Assembly (NCBI RefSeq): GCF_010560025.1
Contig: NZ_SAIY01000001.1
Location: 558,001 to 622,000 of the forward strand
Direction: 5' to 3'
Source of the DNA: Verrucosispora sioxanthis
GTDB taxonomy: Bacteria > Actinomycetota > Actinomycetes > Mycobacteriales > Micromonosporaceae
Length of the DNA: 64,000 nucleotides
Shown: positions 33,286 to 42,579 of the stretch, in pieces
Layout: the number at the start of each line of letters is the position of its first letter
Numbering within the stretch: position 1 is the stretch's first letter
Notes under the pieces: generated by a model
Told to the model about the DNA's origin: nothing
Seen by the model: only the letters and a program-made list of their open reading frames with translations
Databases searched by the model: none
Program-made: the position numbers and the translations under genes

Positions 33286-34383
33286 ATGTCCAACTCGCTC
33301 AGATCATCACGGGCGCTCTGGCTGCTGGCCGTCGCGGCCGTCGCCACGCTGCTGCTCTCCACGGCATACGTACGACCCGCCGCCGCGCACGGCTCGGTGG
33401 CCAACCCCATCTCCCGCAACTACGGCTGCTGGCAGCGCTGGGGCGGTGACTTCCAGAACCCACGGATGGCCACCGAGGACCCGATGTGCTGGCAGGCGTG
33501 GCAGACCGACACCAACGCCATGTGGAACTGGAACGGCCTCTACCGCGAGGGCGTGGCCGGCAACCACCAGGCCGCCATCCCCAACGGCCAGCTCTGCTCC
33601 GGCGGGCGCACCGAGAACGGGCGCTACCGGGCGATGGACGTGCCGGGTGCCTGGCGGACGACCTCGGTCGGCAACAGCTTCCGGCTGAAGTTCTACGACC
33701 AGGCCAGCCACGGCGCCGACTACATCCGGGTGTACGCCACCCGGCAGGGCTACGACGCGCTGACCACGCCGCTGGCCTGGTCGCACCTGGAACTTGTCGG
33801 CCAGATCGGCAACACGCCGGCGTCGCAGTGGCAGCAGGAGCCCGGTGGGGTCTCCATCGAGATCCCGGTCAACGCCCCGGGGCGCACCGGTCGGCACGTC
33901 ATCTACACGATCTGGCAGGCCAGTCACTCCGACCAGTCGTACTACATCTGCAGCGACGTGCAGTTCGGCGGCGGATCCAACCCTCCGCCGACCACGCCGC
34001 CGCCCACCACGCCCCCACCCACGACGCCGCCGCCCACCACGCCCCCACCCACCTCGCCGCCGCCCACCAACCCGCCACCGGCAGGGGCCTGCTCGGCGAC
34101 GTACCGGGTCACCTCGACCTGGTCCGGCGGATTCCAGGGCGAGGTCCAGGTGACCGCCGGCAACGCCGCCATCCGCGGCTGGCGGGTGAACTGGACCAAC
34201 GGCAGCGGACAACAGGTCAACCAGGCCTGGAACGCCACCGTCACCTCCAGCGGCTCCACCGTGACCGCCACCAACGTCAGCTACAACGGCAACCTCGGCG
34301 CCGGCGCCAGCACCAGCTTCGGCTTCCTGGCCTCCGGCAGCAGCACGAACACACCGACACTGACCTGCACCGCCACCTCCTGA
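33286..34383 (+). CDS. AA10 lytic polysaccharide monooxygenase with CBM2 (copy 1)
   Basis: This 365 aa secreted copper enzyme oxidatively cleaves cellulose or chitin. The signal peptide (WLLAVAAVATLLLSTAYV) ends AAA before His (HGSVANPISRNYGCWQRWGG), the first copper ligand. The AA10 core includes EDPMCWQAW, FYDQASHGADYIRVY, and the late motif QASHSDQSYYICSDVQFGGG. A linker of PPPTT repeats (about 33976-34080) joins a C-terminal CBM2 (CSATYRVTSTWSGGFQGEV, GWRVNWTNGSGQQVNQAWN), which usually binds crystalline cellulose. ATG 33286 starts the signal peptide. It is tandem with a close paralog at 34635. Confidence 0.96.
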   Translation: MSNSLRSSRALWLLAVAAVATLLLSTAYVRPAAAHGSVANPISRNYGCWQRWGGDFQNPRMATEDPMCWQAWQTDTNAMWNWNGLYREGVAGNHQAAIPNGQLCSGGRTENGRYRAMDVPGAWRTTSVGNSFRLKFYDQASHGADYIRVYATRQGYDALTTPLAWSHLELVGQIGNTPASQWQQEPGGVSIEIPVNAPGRTGRHVIYTIWQASHSDQSYYICSDVQFGGGSNPPPTTPPPTTPPPTTPPPTTPPPTSPPPTNPPPAGACSATYRVTSTWSGGFQGEVQVTAGNAAIRGWRVNWTNGSGQQVNQAWNATVTSSGSTVTATNVSYNGNLGAGASTSFGFLASGSSTNTPTLTCTATS

Positions 34384-34430
34384 CCCCGGCCGGGGCCGCG
34401 CCACACTCCCTCGGGCGCGGCCCCGCCCGG
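34084..34430 (+). repeat. 347 bp direct repeat, copy 1 (CBM2 module plus terminator)
   Basis: It covers the CBM2 coding part, stop and terminator hairpin of the first AA10 gene. It matches 35433-35779 with one mismatch (g at 34101, c at 35450). The flanking AA10 cores are clearly less alike. Confidence 0.95.
34392..34424 (+). terminator. Terminator after AA10-CBM2 copy 1
   Basis: Stem ggggccgcgcc (34392-34402) pairs with 34414-34424, with an 11 nt loop, 8 bp after the stop. The same hairpin is duplicated after the second copy. Confidence 0.8.
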
Positions 34431-34634
34431 CTCACTGAGCGGCAGCCAGCACCTGGCTGGTGGTGGTGTCGGAGCCCCGACCTGGAGCGCGCTTCCCGCG
34501 TTGACGTACGCCGATGCCCCATGGCACGCTTCCTCCGGAGCCAACACCACAGGGCAACGCGGATCGGCCACGGGAGAGGCAACTCCCGAGCGTCCGGGCG
34601 CAGTCGCGAACTGACGATTCCCTTGGGGAGCTCC

Positions 34635-35732
34635 ATGTCGAACGTACTCAGATCACCACGCGCTGCCTGGCTGCTGGCCGTCGCGGCCGTCGCCCTGTTG
34701 CTGCTCACCACCGCGCTGACCAACTCCGCCTCCGCGCACGGCGCCACCGTCAACCCCGGGTCCCGCGCCTACGGCTGCTGGGAGCGCTGGGGTGGTGACC
34801 ACATGAACCCGCGGATGGCCACCGAGGACCCGATGTGCTGGCAGGCCTGGCAGGCCAACCCGGCCGCCATGTGGAACTGGAACGGCCAACTCCGCGAGGG
34901 TGTGGGCGGCAACCACCAGGCGGCCGTACCGAACGGCCAGCTCTGCTCCGGCGGGCGGGCCGAGGGCGGTCGCTACAACGCCCTCGACACGCTCGGTGCC
35001 TGGCGGACCACCCCGGTCCCCAACAGCTTCCAGTTGAAGTTCTTCGACCAGGCCAGCCACGGTGCCGACTACATCCGGGTGTACGCCACCCGGCAGGGCG
35101 TCGACACGCTCACCAAGCCACTGGCCTGGTCCGATCTGGAACTGGTCGGCCAGATCGGCAACACGCCGGCGTCGCAGTGGCAACGGGAGGTCGACGGGGT
35201 GTCGATCCAGATTCCGGTGAACGCGCCGGGCCGCACCGGCCGGCACATCATCTTCACCGTCTGGCAGGCCAGCCACTTCGACCAGTCGTACTACCACTGC
35301 AGCGACGTCCAGTTCGGTGGCGGCACCACCCCGCCGACCACCACGCCGCCCACGACGACGCCGCCGACCACCACGCCACCCACCACCACCCCGCCGACCA
35401 CTACCCCGCCCACCACCAACCCGCCGGTGACGGGGGCCTGCTCGGCGACCTACCGGGTCACCTCGACCTGGTCCGGCGGATTCCAGGGCGAGGTCCAGGT
35501 GACCGCCGGCAACGCCGCCATCCGCGGCTGGCGGGTGAACTGGACCAACGGCAGCGGACAACAGGTCAACCAGGCCTGGAACGCCACCGTCACCTCCAGC
35601 GGCTCCACCGTGACCGCCACCAACGTCAGCTACAACGGCAACCTCGGCGCCGGCGCCAGCACCAGCTTCGGCTTCCTGGCCTCCGGCAGCAGCACGAACA
35701 CACCGACACTGACCTGCACCGCCACCTCCTGA
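34635..35732 (+). CDS. AA10 lytic polysaccharide monooxygenase with CBM2 (copy 2)
   Basis: The 365 aa paralog of the preceding gene has the same design: signal peptide, N-terminal mature HGATVNPGSRAYGCWERWGG, an AA10 core ending QASHFDQSYYHCSDVQFGGG, a TTTPPT-repeat linker (about 35330-35424) and a CBM2 identical to copy 1. Differences in the core (for example YNALDTLGAWRT versus YRAMDVPGAWRT) suggest differing substrate preference. The 5' leader also resembles that of copy 1 (gggagaggcaactcccgagcg), so the duplication included upstream DNA. ATG 34635 follows ttggggagctcc. Confidence 0.96.
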   Translation: MSNVLRSPRAAWLLAVAAVALLLLTTALTNSASAHGATVNPGSRAYGCWERWGGDHMNPRMATEDPMCWQAWQANPAAMWNWNGQLREGVGGNHQAAVPNGQLCSGGRAEGGRYNALDTLGAWRTTPVPNSFQLKFFDQASHGADYIRVYATRQGVDTLTKPLAWSDLELVGQIGNTPASQWQREVDGVSIQIPVNAPGRTGRHIIFTVWQASHFDQSYYHCSDVQFGGGTTPPTTTPPTTTPPTTTPPTTTPPTTTPPTTNPPVTGACSATYRVTSTWSGGFQGEVQVTAGNAAIRGWRVNWTNGSGQQVNQAWNATVTSSGSTVTATNVSYNGNLGAGASTSFGFLASGSSTNTPTLTCTATS

Positions 35733-35779
35733 CCCCGGCCGGGGCCGCGCCACACTCCCTCGGGCGCGGCCCCGCCCGG
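35433..35779 (+). repeat. 347 bp direct repeat, copy 2 (CBM2 module plus terminator)
   Basis: This is the second copy of the near-perfect repeat, offset by 1349 bp from 34084-34430, with a single mismatch. Confidence 0.95.
35741..35773 (+). terminator. Terminator after AA10-CBM2 copy 2
   Basis: It is the same 11 bp stem and 11 nt loop as at 34392-34424, duplicated with the CBM2 repeat. Confidence 0.8.
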
Positions 35780-35827
35780 ATCAGCCGGCCAGATCGGCAG
35801 GCCAGCACCGGCCAGCCGGCCGGCGCC

Positions 35828-36529
35828 TCAGGCCAGTGCGGAGACGATGTCGGCGACCGAGCGGCGACGGCCGGTGTAGAACGGCACCTCCTCGCGGACG
35901 TGCAGCCGGGCGCGGGAGGCTCGCAGGTCACGCATCAGGTCGACGATGCGGTGCAACTCGTCGGCCTCGAAGGCGAGCATCCACTCGTAGTCGCCGAGCG
36001 CGAACGAGGCGACCGTGTTGGCCCGTACGTCGGGATAGCCGCGGGCCATCTTGCCGTGCTCGGCCAGCAGTTCCCGCCGCTCGGCATCGGGCAGCAGGTA
36101 CCAGTCGTACGACCGGACGAACGGGTAGACGCAGAGGTAGGCGCGAGCCTCCTCGCCGGCCAGGAACGCCGGGATGTGGCTCTTGTTGAACTCGGCCGGC
36201 CGGTGCAGCGCCATCTGCGACCAGACCGGGGTCATCGCCCGGCCCAGGGCGGTCCGCCGCAACCGCAGGTACGCGTCCTGGAGCGCGTCGCTCGACGCGG
36301 AGTGCCACCAGACCATCAGGTCGGCGTCGGCGCGCAGCCCGGACACGTCGTAGGTGCCGCGCACCACCACGTCCTTGCCGGCCAACTCCTCGATCAGCGA
36401 CTCGACCTCGCCGGTGACGTTGTCCCGCAGCGACGGCAGCGGCGCGCTGGCCCGGAACACCGACCACATGGTGTAGCGGATGGTGTCGTTGAGTTCCTTC
36501 AGTCGGGCCGCGTTGCTCTGCTCGGTCAT
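35828..36529 (-). CDS. hemQ: Coproheme decarboxylase / peroxide-dependent heme synthase HemQ
   Basis: The 233 aa protein belongs to the chlorite-dismutase-like HemQ family, which converts Fe-coproporphyrin III to heme b in actinobacteria and firmicutes. Hallmarks are [20 protein letters not shown] at the N-terminus, [20 protein letters not shown] near 55-78, [19 protein letters not shown] [20 protein letters not shown] near 135, [20 protein letters not shown] and [23 protein letters not shown] 36529 overlaps the hemY stop by 4 bp. The gene order hemE-hemY-hemQ on this strand gives the coproporphyrin-dependent pathway branch. Confidence 0.96.
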   Translation of the reverse strand: MTEQSNAARLKELNDTIRYTMWSVFRASAPLPSLRDNVTGEVESLIEELAGKDVVVRGTYDVSGLRADADLMVWWHSASSDALQDAYLRLRRTALGRAMTPVWSQMALHRPAEFNKSHIPAFLAGEEARAYLCVYPFVRSYDWYLLPDAERRELLAEHGKMARGYPDVRANTVASFALGDYEWMLAFEADELHRIVDLMRDLRASRARLHVREEVPFYTGRRRSVADIVSALA

Positions 36530-37929
36530 CTCCCCGATCCTTCCAGTGCCGTGATGATCCCCTCGGCCGCCGTCTCACCGGAGCGGACGCAGACCGGGAT
36601 GCCGACCCCGTCGTAGCCGGCACCGGCCAGCCGCAGCGTCGGATGTGCCGCCCGCAGCGCCGAACGGGCGGCGACGACCCGGTCGAGATGACCGGGGGTG
36701 TACTGCGGCAGCGCGCCGCCCCAGCGCTGCACGTGCCCGGCGACCGGGGCGGGCAGCGGGGCACCCAGCACCGCCGACACCTCCCGGTGCACGGTGGCGG
36801 CGAGGTCCTCGTCGGGGCGCTGGAGCTGCTCCTCGTCGCCGTACCGGCCGACCGAGGCGCGCACCAGGGCCAACCCGTCCGACCGGCGCAGGTGCCCCCA
36901 TTTGGTGGTGAAGAAGGTGGCCGCCTTGACCAGCAGCCCTTCGGTGGCGGGCACCAGGAAGCCGGAGAGGTCCGGAAGCACCCCTGCGGGCAGCGCGAGG
37001 GTGACCAGCGCGACGCTCGCGTAGTCCAGTCCGCCGATCTCCTTCGCCGCCTCCGGGGCGACGTCGGCGAGCAGCCGCGCCGCCGGCCGGGCCGGCACCG
37101 CGAGCACCACCGCGTCCACGTCGACCTGCTCCGGGTCACGGGTCGGGCCGACGGTCAGCCGCCAACCGACGCCGGTCGGGGTGAGTTCGCGTACCGCCGC
37201 GTTGCGGCGGATGGTCGCGCCGCTGGCCGCCACCGCCGCGTCGACCAGGGTGCTCAGCCCGCCGTCGAGGGTGCCGAAGACCGGCTCGCCGGGGCGCGCG
37301 GCGCGGCGGCCTGGGCCGTGCGGACCGCAGCGAGCAGCGTGTGTTCCACCCGGCGGCCCGGGCCAGCGCCGGCATGGTGGTGACCAGGGACAGGTCGTCG
37401 GCGCGGCCCGCGTACACCCTGCCGAGCATCGGGTCGACCAGCCGGTCGACCACCTCGTCACCGAACCGCGCGCGGACCAGTGCCCCCACGGCGACGTCCT
37501 GGTCGGCACCGAGCAGCGGCCCGCCGCCGTCGCGGTCGGCCTCCGGAGTCGGCCGCGCCACCGCCGCCGCCTTGTCCAGATCACCGGGTACGCCGACAAG
37601 CGTGCCGCCCGGGATCGGGCGCAGCCCGGCGTCGACGGCCAGCGCCGCCTGCCCGACGGTCGGGTGCACGATCCGTGCCGCCAGGCCGAGCCGGCGGATC
37701 AGGGCCACGGCGGCGGACTCCCCGCCGGTTGGGTCGCGCATCAGAAACGACTCAGCGCCGAACTCGACCGGCCCGCCGACCAACTCGCCGGTGCGCAGCT
37801 TGCCACCGAGCGCGCCGGACTGCTCGTACACGGTGATGTCGACGTCGGCGGGGCGCGGTCGCGCAACCGGACCGCGGCGGCCAGGCCGGCGATGCCGCCG
37901 CCGACCACCGCCACCCGCCGCCTCGCCAC
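36526..37929 (-). pseudogene. hemY: Coproporphyrinogen/protoporphyrinogen oxidase HemY, frameshifted
   Basis: The family protein is spread over three frames. From GTG 37929 the FAD-binding VAVVGGGIAGLAAAVRL is read to about 37850. The next part (TVYEQSGALGGKLRTGELVG, GAESFLMRDPTGG, PMLGRVYAGRADDLS) lies in a second frame to about 37330. The rest ([53 protein letters not shown]) is in a third frame to the stop at 36526. There are at least three indels near 37850 and 37270-37350. All family motifs survive, so sequence errors are more likely than loss of this essential heme step. It lies between hemE (5 bp gap) and hemQ (4 bp overlap). Confidence 0.85.
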
Positions 37930-37934
37930 GGCGG

Positions 37935-39032
37935 TCAGCCCCGGTCGACCGGTCGCGCGGACAACTCGTGCACCAGGGCGACCACCCGGGTCAACACCTC
38001 CGGGTCGGTCTCCGGCAGCACACCGTGGCCGAGGTTGAACACGTGCCCCGGAGCGGCCCGGCCCTGCTCCAGGATCCGGCGCACCTCGTTCTCCACCACC
38101 GGCCACGGAGCCAGCAACAGGGTCGGGTCGAGGTTGCCCTGCACCGCCCGGTCCGGCCCGATCCGGCGGGTCGCGACGTCCAACGGCGTACGCCAGTCGA
38201 CGCCGACCACGTCGGCGCCGGCCTCGCCCATCGCGCCGAGCAGTTCGGCGGTGCCCACCCCGAAGTGGATCCGGGGCACGCCGGTGTCGGCGAGCCCGGT
38301 CAGCACCTTCGTCGAGTGGGGCAGCACGAACCGGCGGTAGTCGGCCTCGGAGAGCGCGCCGGCCCACGAGTCGAACAGCTGCACCGCCGACACCCCGGCT
38401 TCGATCTGCACCCGCAGGAACGCCAGGGTCACCTCGGCCAGCCGGTCGGCGAGGGTGTGCCACAGCTCGGGCTCACCGTGCATCAGCGCCTTCGTCTTGG
38501 CGTGGGTACGCGACGGACCGCCCTCCACCAGGTAGCTGGCCAGCGTGAACGGGGCCCCGGCGAAGCCGATCAGCGGGGTGTCGCCCAGTTCCTTGACCAG
38601 CAACCGGACCGCCTCGTCGACGTAGTCGACGTCGTCGCGGCCGATGGGCCGGATCCGTTCGACGTCGGCGGCGGTACGCACCGGTTCGGCCACCACCGGA
38701 CCGGTGCCGGGCACGATGTCCAGGTCGACCCCGGCGGCGGCCACCGGCACCACGATGTCGCTGAACAGGATCGCCGCGTCCACGCTGTGCCGGCGTACCG
38801 GCTGAAGGGTGATCTCGGTGACCAGGTCGGGCCGGCGGCACGACTCCAGCATCGCCACGTTGGCCCGGATCTCGCGGTACTCCGGCAGCGACCGGCCCGC
38901 CTGGCGCATGAACCAGACCGGGGTGTGCGGAACCGGCCGGCGGCGGCACGCCCGCACGAAGGGCGAATCGGCGGGCCCGCCGGGGCGGGATTCGTCGTCT
39001 CGGGCGGCGGTGCCCGTGGTGTCGGTGGTCAT
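37935..39032 (-). CDS. hemE: Uroporphyrinogen decarboxylase HemE
   Basis: The 365 aa enzyme decarboxylates uroporphyrinogen III to coproporphyrinogen III. Signature sequences are [20 protein letters not shown] near residue 34, [20 protein letters not shown] near 83, [19 protein letters not shown] near 145 and [19 protein letters not shown] near 205. [10 protein letters not shown] lies near 255, and [16 protein letters not shown] near the C-terminus. ATG 39032 is used; a longer frame to 39218 adds Arg-rich sequence overlapping the DUF3000 promoter. It heads the hemE-hemY-hemQ operon. Confidence 0.97.
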   Translation of the reverse strand: MTTDTTGTAARDDESRPGGPADSPFVRACRRRPVPHTPVWFMRQAGRSLPEYREIRANVAMLESCRRPDLVTEITLQPVRRHSVDAAILFSDIVVPVAAAGVDLDIVPGTGPVVAEPVRTAADVERIRPIGRDDVDYVDEAVRLLVKELGDTPLIGFAGAPFTLASYLVEGGPSRTHAKTKALMHGEPELWHTLADRLAEVTLAFLRVQIEAGVSAVQLFDSWAGALSEADYRRFVLPHSTKVLTGLADTGVPRIHFGVGTAELLGAMGEAGADVVGVDWRTPLDVATRRIGPDRAVQGNLDPTLLLAPWPVVENEVRRILEQGRAAPGHVFNLGHGVLPETDPEVLTRVVALVHELSARPVDRG

Positions 39033-39189
39033 CGCGGCAATCGTGCCACGCGGCCGATCGTCACCCCCCGCCCACCGCCACCTTTGTGACGTGAGAGGAG
39101 AAGCACGCCGTCGACAGTCATGGATCATCGGGGCGTCGGCTCGGCGTGCCGACGCGACCGAACCGGTACGGCGGCCTAGGCTGCGGGGC

Positions 39190-39762
39190 ATGGCCCCCCC
39201 GATCGCGCTTCCGGACACGTTCGCCCGCGCGGTCGCGGGTCTCCGGTCGGCGACGCCCCGGCCGGAGATCCTGCTGGAGGAGGTGGGGGCGCCGCAGCGG
39301 CTGGCCCCCTACTCCTTCGCGCTCTCCGCCTCCGTGCTGCGCGACGGTGACGAGGTGGCGTCCGGGCGGCTGATCCTGCTGCACGATCCGGCCGGGCACG
39401 AGGCGTGGCAGGGCACGCTGCGGCTGGTCACCTACGTGACCGCCGAGATGGAGGTCGACCTCGCCGCCGACCCGCTGCTGCCCGGAGTGGGATGGACCTG
39501 GCTCACCGACGCCCTCGACGCCCAGGACGCGGGGTACCGGGCCATCGGCGGGACGATCACGCAGACGATGTCGACCCGGTTCGGTGAGCTGGCCGGCCCG
39601 CCCGCGACCGGCGACGTGGAGATCCGCGCCTCCTGGACACCGACCGGCGTCGACCTCGCCGCGCACCTGGACGCCTGGTGCACCCTGCTGGCTTCCACCG
39701 CCGGCCTGCCGCCGCCCGGCGTCATCGCCCTGCCGGAGCGCCGCCCGGCCGCCGCCGGCTGA
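39190..39762 (+). CDS. DUF3000 family protein
   Basis: This 190 aa protein matches the actinobacterial DUF3000 family. It begins [20 protein letters not shown], has [22 protein letters not shown] and [20 protein letters not shown], and continues with [20 protein letters not shown]. Its function is unknown. ATG 39190 follows the gcggggc region. It is divergent from hemE and precedes RNase D, a conserved actinobacterial gene order. Confidence 0.9.
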   Translation: MAPPIALPDTFARAVAGLRSATPRPEILLEEVGAPQRLAPYSFALSASVLRDGDEVASGRLILLHDPAGHEAWQGTLRLVTYVTAEMEVDLAADPLLPGVGWTWLTDALDAQDAGYRAIGGTITQTMSTRFGELAGPPATGDVEIRASWTPTGVDLAAHLDAWCTLLASTAGLPPPGVIALPERRPAAAG

Positions 39763-39975
39763 GTCGGCCGCGCCTCTCCCGGCCGGTCAGCCGACACGCG
39801 GCGGGGCGGGTGGCGGCACTCGATCCACTCGGGCACTAGGGTTGTCAGGTGACCGACGAACCACCCCCTGCGCCGTCGGGCCGCCGCAAGCCGTACGGGA
39901 AACGACACGCAGCACCCGCCGTCGGCGCGGTCGGAGCCCTCGGACGCGGGGACCGAGCCCACCGGCGGCGAGTCC

Positions 39976-41169
39976 GTGCCGCTGACCGCGCCCCGCGAGG
40001 GCACCCCCGAGCCAGTCGCCACCCCGGATCAGCTCGCCGAGGTGGTGGCGCGTTTCGCCGGCGGTGCCGGCCCGGTGGCCCTGGACGCGGAACGCGCCTC
40101 CGGCTACCGGTACAGCCAGCGCGCGTACCTCGTACAGCTGCGTCGCGCCGGTGCCGGCACCGCATTGATCGACCCCTTGCCGCTGCCCGACCTGAGCACC
40201 CTCGACGCCGCGATCGCCGAGACGGAGTGGGTGCTGCACGCGGCGAACCAGGATCTGCCCTGCCTCGCGGAGTTGGGGCTGCGGCCACGCCGGCTGTTCG
40301 ACACCGAGTTGGCGGCGCGGCTGGCCGGCTTCGAGCGGGTGGGTCTCGCCGCCCTCACCGAGCAGTTGCTCGGATTCAGCCTGGAGAAGCACCACTCCGC
40401 GGCGGACTGGTCGAGCCGGCCACTGCCCGAGTCCTGGCTGACCTACGCCGCGCTGGACGTCGAGCTGCTGACCGACCTGCGCGACGCGCTCGACGCGGAG
40501 CTGGTTCGGCAGGGCAAGTCCGAGTGGGCGGCGGAAGAGTTCGCCGCGCTCGTGGCCAGTGGCACCCGACCGCCCCGGGTACGCGCCGAACCGTGGCGAC
40601 GGACGTCCGGGATCCACCGGGTGCGGGGCGCGCGGGCACAGGCCCGGGTCCGTTCCCTGTGGTACGCCCGGGACCAGATCGCCGCTCGGCGGGACTCGGC
40701 ACCGGGCCGGGTGCTGCCCGACTCGGCCATCGTCGCGGCGGCGGAGTTGGATCCGAGAGACGAGAAGGCGTTGCTCACCCTGCCCGGCTTCGGCGGCCGG
40801 TCGGTGCGGCGGTTGGCGCGTACCTGGCTGGCGGCGCTGGACGACGCGCGGCAGTTGCCGGACGACGCCCTGCCGGTGGCGCCGACCGTGGAGGGCCCAC
40901 CCCCGCCGCACCGGTGGGCAGAACGGGACCCGGTTGCCGCCGCCCGGCTGACCCGCTGCCGGGAGGTGGTGTTGCGGGTGGCCGGCGAGCACAACCTGCC
41001 CCCGGAGAACCTGATCTCGCCCGACACCATCCGCCGGGTCGCCTGGCAGCCCCCCGAGGAGATCACCGAGGCCACCGTCGCCGAGGCCCTGCGCGCCCAC
41101 CACGCCCGCGATTGGCAGATCACCCTCCTCCTCCCCCACCTCCCCACCGCCCTCACCCCCACCTCCTGA
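39976..41169 (+). CDS. rnd: Ribonuclease D (DnaQ-like exonuclease with HRDC domain)
   Basis: The 397 aa product has the DEDD exonuclease core: GPVALDAERASGYRYSQRAY near 32 (Asp, Glu), VLHAANQDLPCLAELGL near 77, and YAALDVELLTDLRDAL near 155 with the final Asp. An HRDC domain follows near 215-290 (RSLWYARDQIAARRDSAPGR). It trims tRNA and other RNA 3' ends. GTG 39976 is the first start in this frame. The real start is probably GTG 39849. Removing one C from the run at about 39864-39868 would join it, reading MTDEPPLRRRAAASRTGNDT into this frame. This is another likely homopolymer error. Confidence 0.9.
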   Translation: MPLTAPREGTPEPVATPDQLAEVVARFAGGAGPVALDAERASGYRYSQRAYLVQLRRAGAGTALIDPLPLPDLSTLDAAIAETEWVLHAANQDLPCLAELGLRPRRLFDTELAARLAGFERVGLAALTEQLLGFSLEKHHSAADWSSRPLPESWLTYAALDVELLTDLRDALDAELVRQGKSEWAAEEFAALVASGTRPPRVRAEPWRRTSGIHRVRGARAQARVRSLWYARDQIAARRDSAPGRVLPDSAIVAAAELDPRDEKALLTLPGFGGRSVRRLARTWLAALDDARQLPDDALPVAPTVEGPPPPHRWAERDPVAAARLTRCREVVLRVAGEHNLPPENLISPDTIRRVAWQPPEEITEATVAEALRAHHARDWQITLLLPHLPTALTPTS

Positions 41170-41275
41170 CAGCGCCCCCGCCCGCACCCCCGCCCGGTTC
41201 CAACCCGGCGCGCGGGCACGGGCGGGAGCCCGGTGGGTGTGGGATGGGTTACAGGGGGAGGTGGCGCGGGGGTTA

Positions 41276-41314
41276 TTACTGGCGAGTAGCATCGGGGAAA
41301 CGCCAGTGCTGGCG
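41276..41314. promoter_or_regulatory. Inverted repeats upstream of the fatty-acid oxidation genes
   Basis: TACT-ggcg-AGTA (41277-41288) is an inverted repeat, followed 12 bp later by CGCCAG-tg-CTGGCG (41301-41314). They lie 70-106 bp before the thiolase start in a 213 bp gap and are good operator candidates for a TetR-type regulator of beta-oxidation. The regulator is not in the window. Confidence 0.5.
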
Positions 41315-41382
41315 ACCTTTGTCCGGTCCGTCGCGCGCCTCGGGCGACACGAACCGGATCGTGGTCGAATAGGAGGCTCATC

Positions 41383-42579
41383 GTGCCCCGTGAAGTCCGG
41401 GATGTCGTCTTCGTCGACGGCGTCCGCACCCCCTTCGGCAAGGCGGGTGGCATGTACGCCAACACCCGCGCCGACGACCTGGTGATCCGCTGCATCCGCG
41501 AACTGCTGCGCCGTAACCCGCAACTGCCGCCGGAGCGGGTCGAGGAGGTGGCGATCGCCGCCACCACCCAGATCGGCGACCAGGGCCTGACCATCGGCCG
41601 CACCGCCGCGCTGCTGGCGGGCCTGCCCAAGACCGTTCCGGGCTTCGCCATCGACCGGATGTGTGCCGGGGCCATGACCGCCGTGACCACCGTCGCGGGC
41701 GGCATCGCCATGGGCGCGTACGACATCGCGATCGCCGGTGGCGTCGAGCACATGGGCCGGCACCCGATGGGCGAGGGTGTCGACCCGAACCCGCGCATCA
41801 TCGCCGAGAAGCTTGTCGACCCGTCCGCGCTGGTGATGGGCTCCACCGCGGAGAACCTGCACGACCGGGTCCCGCACATCACCAAGCAGCGCACCGACGC
41901 GTTCGCGCTCGCCTCGCAGCAGAAGACCGCGAAGGCGTACGCCAACGGCAAGCTCCAGGACGACCTGGTGCCGGTGGCGATCCGCGATGAGGAGAACGGC
42001 TGGGGCCTGGCCACGGTGGACGAGGCGCCCCGGGACACCTCGATGGAGAAGCTCGCCACCCTCAAGACCCCGTTCCGTCCGCACGGCAAGGTCACCGCGG
42101 GCAACGCGGCCGGTCTGAACGACGGCGCCACCGCCAGCCTGCTCGCCGACGAGGCCACCGCCCGCGAGTTGGGCCTGCCGGTGGCGATGCGGCTGGTGTC
42201 GTACGGCTTCGTCGGCGTCGAGCCGGAGGTGATGGGGGTCGGCCCGATCCCGTCGACCGAGAAGGCGCTGCGCATCGCCGGCCTGACCATCGACGACATC
42301 GGCCTGTTCGAGCTGAACGAGGCGTTCGCCGTGCAGGTGCTCGCCTTCCTCGACCACTTCGGCATCGCCGACGACGACCCGCGGGTCAACCCGTGGGGCG
42401 GCGCCATCGCCATCGGGCACCCGCTCGCCTCCTCCGGCGTACGGCTGATGACCCAGCTCGCCCGGCAGTTCGCCGAGCACCCGGAGGTCCGTTACGGCAT
42501 CACCGCCATGTGCATCGGCATCGGCATGGGCGGCACCGTGATCTGGGAGAACCCGAACTGGGAGGGTGGAGACAAGTGA
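41383..42579 (+). CDS. Acetyl-CoA C-acyltransferase (thiolase, FadA-type)
   Basis: The 398 aa thiolase catalyses the last step of beta-oxidation, releasing acetyl-CoA. The catalytic cysteine is in FAIDRMCAGAMTAV near 93, the conserved His motif is NPWGGAIAIGHPLASSGVRL near 350, and the second Cys is in CIGIGMGGT near 381. VEHMGRHPMGEG marks the family. GTG 41383 follows aggagg closely. The stop overlaps the downstream multifunctional enzyme gene (gtga), so the two subunits of a trifunctional-type complex are coupled. Confidence 0.95.
   Translation: MPREVRDVVFVDGVRTPFGKAGGMYANTRADDLVIRCIRELLRRNPQLPPERVEEVAIAATTQIGDQGLTIGRTAALLAGLPKTVPGFAIDRMCAGAMTAVTTVAGGIAMGAYDIAIAGGVEHMGRHPMGEGVDPNPRIIAEKLVDPSALVMGSTAENLHDRVPHITKQRTDAFALASQQKTAKAYANGKLQDDLVPVAIRDEENGWGLATVDEAPRDTSMEKLATLKTPFRPHGKVTAGNAAGLNDGATASLLADEATARELGLPVAMRLVSYGFVGVEPEVMGVGPIPSTEKALRIAGLTIDDIGLFELNEAFAVQVLAFLDHFGIADDDPRVNPWGGAIAIGHPLASSGVRLMTQLARQFAEHPEVRYGITAMCIGIGMGGTVIWENPNWEGGDK

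Noticed and set aside
33976..34080. Short tandem repeats that look CRISPR-like
   Set aside because: They encode the Pro/Thr linker of an AA10-CBM2 protein; unit length and lack of spacers exclude CRISPR. The same holds for 35330-35424.
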